Shown here: positions 12,941-16,778 of the stretch, one piece after another | How the letters are laid out: every line of letters starts with the position of its first letter | How positions within the stretch are numbered: the stretch's first letter is position 1 | From: an uncultured Dysgonomonas sp. | GTDB taxonomy: Bacteria > Bacteroidota > Bacteroidia > Bacteroidales > Dysgonomonadaceae | Assembly (NCBI GenBank): GCA_937995835.1 | Contig: CALKIV010000037.1 | Span: 1-16,778 of the forward strand | Direction of reading: 5' to 3' | DNA length: 16,778 nucleotides | The notes under the pieces: model-generated | Told to the model about the DNA's origin: nothing | Seen by the model: the letters and a program-made list of their open reading frames with translations, nothing else | Database searches by the model: none | Position numbers and translations under genes: made by a program

Positions 12941-13924
12941 ATGATCAGAGCTGCAATAACAGGCGTAGGTGCTTATGTTCCGGAAGAAATCATTACCAAT
13001 GAACAATTGGCAAAATTAGTTGATACTAACGACGAGTGGATCATGAGTCGTGTGGGCATCAAAGAACGAAGAGTGCTGAAAGGAGAAGGTAAAGGGACAT
13101 CATACATGGGAGCTAGAGCTTTGGGTCAATTGTTGGAAAAAACTAATACGAAGCCAGAAGAGGTGGAAGTGTTGATTTTTGCCACTACAACTCCAGATTA
13201 TCCTTTCCCGTCTACGGCTGCAATGACTGCTGAGGCGTGTGGGATAAAAAATGCATTAGGTTTTGACGTGCAAGCTGCATGTTCAGGCTTTTTGTATGCC
13301 CTAGAAGTTGGATCAAACTTTATTAAATCAGGAAAATATAAGAAAGTAGCTGTTGTGGCAGGAGATAAAATGACTGCTATAACAAACTATAAAGATAGAA
13401 CCACTTGCCCTTTGTTTGGTGATGCTGTGGGAGCAGTAATGCTAGAGCCTACAACCGAAGAGTTTGGAGTAATGGATACCATTCTTCATGTTGACGGAGT
13501 AGGAATTCCTCACTTGCATATGAAAGGTGGAGGTTCGGCTTACCCTGCATCGTACGAAACAATAGATGATGATATGCATTATGTGTACCAAGAAGGTCAA
13601 GTAGTATTCAAGCACGCTGTTTCTAAAATGGCAGATGTGTCTTCTGAAATTATGGAGCGTAATGGATTGAGTGGTAAAGATGTTGCTTATCTTGTGCCTC
13701 ATCAAGCTAATGTGAGAATCATTGAGGCTGTGGGTAGAAGAATGGGGGTTTCGGAAGATCAAGTGATGATCAATATTCAAAAATATGGAAATACAAGTGC
13801 CGGTACTATACCTGTATGCTTGTCAGAATGGGAGTCGAAGCTGAAAAAAGGCGACAACCTCATACTTACAGCTTTTGGAGCAGGATTTACATGGGGTGCT
13901 GTATATCTAAAATGGGCTTATTGA
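12941..13924 (+). CDS. fabH: Beta-ketoacyl-ACP synthase III
   Basis: The 327-residue cytosolic enzyme condenses acetyl-CoA (or a branched acyl-CoA) with malonyl-ACP to start type II fatty-acid synthesis. The Cys-His-Asn triad is complete: Cys114 in Q-A-A-C-S-G-F, His254 in V-P-H-Q-A-N and Asn284 in Y-G-N-T-S-A-G-T. The N-terminal G-V-G-A-Y-V-P, the N-D-E-W-I segment with an R-x-G-I-K-E-R-R motif, and the final G-A-G-F-T-W-G-A are all typical, and the length is normal. Primer choice (straight or branched) cannot be read from these motifs. It is the last gene before a strong terminator. Confidence 0.97.
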   Translation: MIRAAITGVGAYVPEEIITNEQLAKLVDTNDEWIMSRVGIKERRVLKGEGKGTSYMGARALGQLLEKTNTKPEEVEVLIFATTTPDYPFPSTAAMTAEACGIKNALGFDVQAACSGFLYALEVGSNFIKSGKYKKVAVVAGDKMTAITNYKDRTTCPLFGDAVGAVMLEPTTEEFGVMDTILHVDGVGIPHLHMKGGGSAYPASYETIDDDMHYVYQEGQVVFKHAVSKMADVSSEIMERNGLSGKDVAYLVPHQANVRIIEAVGRRMGVSEDQVMINIQKYGNTSAGTIPVCLSEWESKLKKGDNLILTAFGAGFTWGAVYLKWAY

Positions 13925-13947
13925 TATTCAATGCTTAAAATAATATC

Positions 13948-13979
13948 AAAAAGGCTATCTATACTGATAGCCTTTTTTT
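13948..13979 (+). terminator. Rho-independent terminator after fabH
   Basis: A 12-bp perfect stem (13948-13959 and 13966-13977) with loop TATACT has the core GGCTATC/GATAGCC and is followed by a run of seven T. It begins 24 bases past the fabH stop codon and separates this unit from the lipoprotein gene. Confidence 0.9.
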
Positions 13980-14031
13980 ATCTTTATGCTTTGCTAAAAA
14001 AGAACTAAGAAAAAAGTATAATATCGTGCAT

Positions 14032-14772
14032 ATGAAGTATCTGATAGGAGGACTGTTTACAATTCTTATTTTGGGGATGATTGCTTGTAGCAATGATAAA
14101 GGATCGGGCAATGTAAAACGTAAATCGGATGTTGATCATCGAGATTTACGTATCTTCAGAGGATCGGCAGAGGGTGCAAAAGAGGTGTTTCCTGATACGA
14201 TTAAACTTATTCATCATCTTGATATAAAGGATATAGTGGATGAATATGGAGAAATAATAAGAAAAGATACCACTATACTGAAAGAGCCAGATACTATCTA
14301 TTTGGATGTAGATAGCCTTTATCGGGAGTTGGTGATGAATAAATATTTTAGTTCCATTTATAGCAATGAGGTGCAATCGAGAAATGATATTCAGTTCGAA
14401 TTTTTGCCGGATGAACCCACACTAATGCGTTATGTGGAACGAAACCCAAATCTAGTAACCATTATTTCTACATATCAATATAATAATAATGAGTTGGAGG
14501 TGCTGAAAGGTGGTGTTACTCCAGTGTACGTTGCCTATGTGGATGAGAAAACAGGCGAATATTATAGAGATCTGGGCTTAGAACTACCTTTGATAAAAGA
14601 TAAAAACGAGGAGAATGGAGATTTTGTCAGTGGAAAGCCTTTGGAACCGATGGACAAAGAAGTGATAACTCTAGAGTCGGCTCTGAAAAAGATAGGATTT
14701 GACGATCCCAAAGATTTTAAGAATCCTAAAGATTCAGTAATTTGGGTCAACTTAAAGTATTACTTTAGATGA
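14032..14772 (+). CDS. Predicted lipoprotein of unknown function
   Basis: I take the ATG at 14032, two codons after an in-frame GTG, giving 246 residues. The N-terminus is a lipoprotein signal, M-K-Y then a hydrophobic run ending G-M-I-A-C (Cys19), followed by S-N-D-K-G-S-G. The acidic export signal for surface display is not obvious. The mature part is polar and rich in Asp, Glu, Tyr and Ile with no membrane segment, and the C-terminus ends in an aromatic Y-Y-F-R. I do not recognise the family. The gene stands alone between the fabH terminator and the der promoter, in the place where, as I recall, Bacteroides genomes carry era between fabH and der. Confidence 0.72.
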   Translation: MKYLIGGLFTILILGMIACSNDKGSGNVKRKSDVDHRDLRIFRGSAEGAKEVFPDTIKLIHHLDIKDIVDEYGEIIRKDTTILKEPDTIYLDVDSLYRELVMNKYFSSIYSNEVQSRNDIQFEFLPDEPTLMRYVERNPNLVTIISTYQYNNNELEVLKGGVTPVYVAYVDEKTGEYYRDLGLELPLIKDKNEENGDFVSGKPLEPMDKEVITLESALKKIGFDDPKDFKNPKDSVIWVNLKYYFR

Positions 14773-14854
14773 GGTGATGAACACCAAGTCGAGATATTAA
14801 AAAACGTATTTCAACTTGATGCTCTGAGAAGAGGCACAATTGGAATAAAACAAG

Positions 14855-14862
14855 TATTTTTG
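14855..14862 (+). promoter_or_regulatory. Bacteroidota -7 element for der-smpB
   Basis: TATTTTTG is an exact TAnnTTTG match ending 22 bases before the der ATG, predicting a leader of about 16 bases. A TTG at 14840-14842 is closer than the usual -33 spacing. Confidence 0.5.
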
Positions 14863-14884
14863 CAATAAAATAGAAAATAAGAAG

Positions 14885-16198
14885 ATGAAAAATATAGTGG
14901 CCATCGTAGGACGACCTAATGTGGGGAAATCTACACTCTTTAATCGTTTGACACAGAGTAGACAAGCTATCGTTGATGATGTTTCGGGAACAACTCGAGA
15001 CAGACAATATGGCAAGGTGCTATGGGGAGCAGAAGAATTTTCGTTGATAGACACCGGTGGATGGGTAGTCAATTCAGAGGATATTTTTGAAGATGAGATC
15101 AATAAGCAAGTACAAGTAGCATTGGATGAAGCTGATGTTATTTTATTTGTGTTAGATGTTATGAATGGGCTCACAGATCTAGACCTAAGTGTGGCGCACA
15201 TTCTCAGACGTGCTGACAAACCTGTCCTTTTGGTATCGAACAAAGCAGACAACTTTGATCTGCACTACGATTCAGCAGAGTTTTACTCCTTAGGTTTAGG
15301 AGATCCTATCAATGTGTCAGCTGTAAATGGTTCCGGTACAGGAGATTTGCTTGACCTTATTCTTTCTAAGTTTACAAAGAAACATGAAGATGAGGAATTG
15401 GAAGAAATACCAAGATTGGCTATTGTGGGGCGCCCAAATGCAGGAAAATCTTCAATACTGAACACACTGACAGGTGAGGGTAGAAGTATTGTAACAGATA
15501 TTGCTGGTACAACACGTGACTCTATATATACAAAGTATGATAAATTCAATATGGACTTCTATCTTGTTGATACAGCAGGTATTAGGAAGAAGAATAAAGT
15601 GAACGAAGATATTGAATATTATTCCGTTTTACGTTCCATCAGAGCGATTGAAAATTCGGATGTGTGTATCTTGGTGATCGACGCTACGAAAGGAATTGAA
15701 GCACAAGATTTGAATATTTTCTCTATTATTCAAAAGAATAAAAAAGGCTTGGTTGTTTGTGTTAATAAATGGGATTTGGTAGAAGATAAATCGCAGGTTG
15801 TGATTCGAACTTTTGAGAATGCCATCCGTGAAAGGCTTGCTCCATTCAAAGATTTCCCTATTATCTTTACTTCGGCATTGACCAAGCAACGCATCTTGAA
15901 AGTATTGGAAACTGCAAAAGAGGTGTACGATGTGAAAACCAAACGCGTGCCGACACATGAGCTTAATGAGGTGATGTTAGAAATCATTCAACAGACTCCT
16001 CCACCGGCAACCAAAGGGAAATATGTGAAGATAAAATATGTGACACAGTTGCCTAAAACCTCTGTGCCCACTTTTATTTTCTTCTGTAATCTGCCTAACT
16101 GGGTAAAAGAGCCTTACAGAAGATTTTTGGAAAATCAGATCCGAAAACATTGGGATTTTTCGGGAACTCCTATCAATATTTTGATTAGGGAAAAGTAA
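14885..16198 (+). CDS. der: Ribosome biogenesis GTPase Der
   Basis: The 437-residue protein has the unique Der layout of two tandem GTPase domains and a KH-like C-terminal domain. Domain 1 has G1 G-R-P-N-V-G-K-S (9-16), G3 D-T-G-G (56-59) and G4 N-K-A-D (119-122). Domain 2 has G1 G-R-P-N-A-G-K-S (182-189), G3 D-T-A-G (229-232) and G4 N-K-W-D (294-297). The last ~85 residues, from the P-P-P-A-T-K-G-K-Y region onward, form the KH-like domain. Der acts in maturation of the 50S subunit and is essential where tested. smpB follows after 13 bp, so the two are probably co-transcribed. All nucleotide-binding motifs are intact. Confidence 0.98.
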   Translation: MKNIVAIVGRPNVGKSTLFNRLTQSRQAIVDDVSGTTRDRQYGKVLWGAEEFSLIDTGGWVVNSEDIFEDEINKQVQVALDEADVILFVLDVMNGLTDLDLSVAHILRRADKPVLLVSNKADNFDLHYDSAEFYSLGLGDPINVSAVNGSGTGDLLDLILSKFTKKHEDEELEEIPRLAIVGRPNAGKSSILNTLTGEGRSIVTDIAGTTRDSIYTKYDKFNMDFYLVDTAGIRKKNKVNEDIEYYSVLRSIRAIENSDVCILVIDATKGIEAQDLNIFSIIQKNKKGLVVCVNKWDLVEDKSQVVIRTFENAIRERLAPFKDFPIIFTSALTKQRILKVLETAKEVYDVKTKRVPTHELNEVMLEIIQQTPPPATKGKYVKIKYVTQLPKTSVPTFIFFCNLPNWVKEPYRRFLENQIRKHWDFSGTPINILIREK

Positions 16199-16211
16199 AA
16201 TAACAACGAGT

Positions 16212-16676
16212 ATGGCAAAGCAAGAAAAGCAATCAGCTATAAATATAAAAAATAAAAGAGCAACTTTCGACTATGAGTTGCTCGACTCGTTTACAGCGGG
16301 TATTGTTCTGACTGGGACAGAAATTAAATCTATACGACTAGGAAAGGCTAGTTTAGTAGATACTTACTGCTACCTTGAGAAAGGTGAGCTGTGGGTGAAG
16401 AATATGAACATCTCAGAATATTTTTACGGTTCATACAATAACCATAAAGCACGACGAGATCGTAAATTACTCTTACAAAAAAAGGAGCTCAAGAAGATAG
16501 AGCGCTTGGTAAAGGAAACAGGTCATACGATTGTTCCCACTCGTATGTTTATCAACGATAGAGGTTTGGCTAAAGTTGTAGTAGCGGTTGCCAAAGGGAA
16601 GAAAGAATACGATAAACGTCAGAGCATACGAGAAAAAGACGACAAACGAACGATGGATCGTGCGATGAGATTTTAA
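16212..16676 (+). CDS. smpB: SsrA-binding protein SmpB
   Basis: The 154-residue protein binds tmRNA and delivers it to stalled ribosomes for trans-translation. Recognisable elements are the N-K-R-A start of the core, G-T-E-I-K-S-I-R-L-G-K-A-S-L (34-47), the A-R-R-D-R-K-L-L-L segment, and the basic C-terminal tail K-K-E-Y-D-K-R that enters the decoding site. Length is normal. It is closely linked to der, both serving the ribosome. The tmRNA gene (ssrA) is not in this window. Confidence 0.97.
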   Translation: MAKQEKQSAINIKNKRATFDYELLDSFTAGIVLTGTEIKSIRLGKASLVDTYCYLEKGELWVKNMNISEYFYGSYNNHKARRDRKLLLQKKELKKIERLVKETGHTIVPTRMFINDRGLAKVVVAVAKGKKEYDKRQSIREKDDKRTMDRAMRF

Positions 16677-16703
16677 CAACAAACTAGTAACACAATACAC
16701 AGA

Positions 16704-16778
16704 ATGAAGAATTTGATCCAAGGGTTTGAAGCTTGGTTTGATCAGCAAAGTACACAAAAAAGGTTGGTGTATGCAGGA
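16704..16778 (+). CDS. Start of a further gene, cut by the window end
   Basis: An ATG at 16704-16706, 27 bases after the smpB stop, opens a frame with no stop to the last base (25 codons). The peptide begins M-K-N-L-I-Q-G-F-E-A-W-F-D and is polar, without a signal peptide. Too little is present to identify it. The short spacing suggests it is in the der-smpB transcript. Confidence 0.5.
   Translation, partial: MKNLIQGFEAWFDQQSTQKRLVYAG

Noticed and set aside
14797..15252. 151-codon minus-strand frame opposite der
   Set aside because: It is antisense to the highly conserved first GTPase domain of Der and has no recognisable features.
1..16778. CRISPR arrays, tRNA or rRNA genes, insertion sequences, toxin-antitoxin pairs, phage genes
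   Set aside because: No regularly spaced repeats, cloverleaf sequences, transposase or recombinase motifs, or small overlapping toxin-antitoxin-like gene pairs were seen on either strand.

Overview
The window looks like chromosomal DNA from a member of the order Bacteroidales (phylum Bacteroidota); I cannot name the genus. The evidence is the AT-rich background, the near absence of usable Shine-Dalgarno sequences, the repeated occurrence of the Bacteroidota -7 promoter element TAnnTTTG just ahead of genes, a LytS/LytTR two-component pair of the Bacteroidota type, and the block DUF177-rpmF-fabH ... der-smpB. No rRNA, tRNA, insertion sequence or CRISPR array was found.

Layout. (1) 1-1219: two convergent genes that overlap at their stop codons. 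The minus-strand gene encodes a 321-residue protein with a helix-turn-helix-like N-terminus; the plus-strand gene, cut by the window edge, has a C-terminus recognisably related to it, so they form an inverted, tail-to-tail paralogue pair. (2) 1463-4308: a LytTR response regulator and LytS-type histidine kinase (minus strand) divergent from a secreted, probably outer-membrane barrel protein. A 12-bp direct repeat with a 21-bp period lies upstream of the kinase and has the geometry of a LytTR operator. (3) 4491-7283: a membrane-anchored phosphoethanolamine-transferase-like enzyme and an unrecognised lipoprotein, closed by a perfect 22-bp hairpin that can terminate transcription from both sides. 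(4) 7349-11675, minus strand: a metal-resistance group made of an AraC-type regulator fused to a heavy-metal-associated (MxCxxC) domain, an MdtD-like MFS exporter, and a CopA copper-exporting ATPase. Sampled lines of copA and the exporter are clearly richer in GC than their surroundings. (5) 11979-16778, plus strand: housekeeping genes yceD (DUF177), rpmF and fabH, a terminator, an unrecognised lipoprotein with its own transcription unit, then der, smpB and the start of a further gene.

How the genes work together. The two-component pair probably controls itself and/or the divergent envelope protein. The HMA-AraC protein is the obvious candidate for sensing copper and controlling the exporter and CopA. 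The housekeeping block joins ribosome biogenesis (L32, DUF177, Der), trans-translation (SmpB) and initiation of fatty-acid synthesis (FabH). The observations most worth following up are the inverted paralogue pair, the 21-bp-period repeat and the HMA-AraC/MFS/CopA group.
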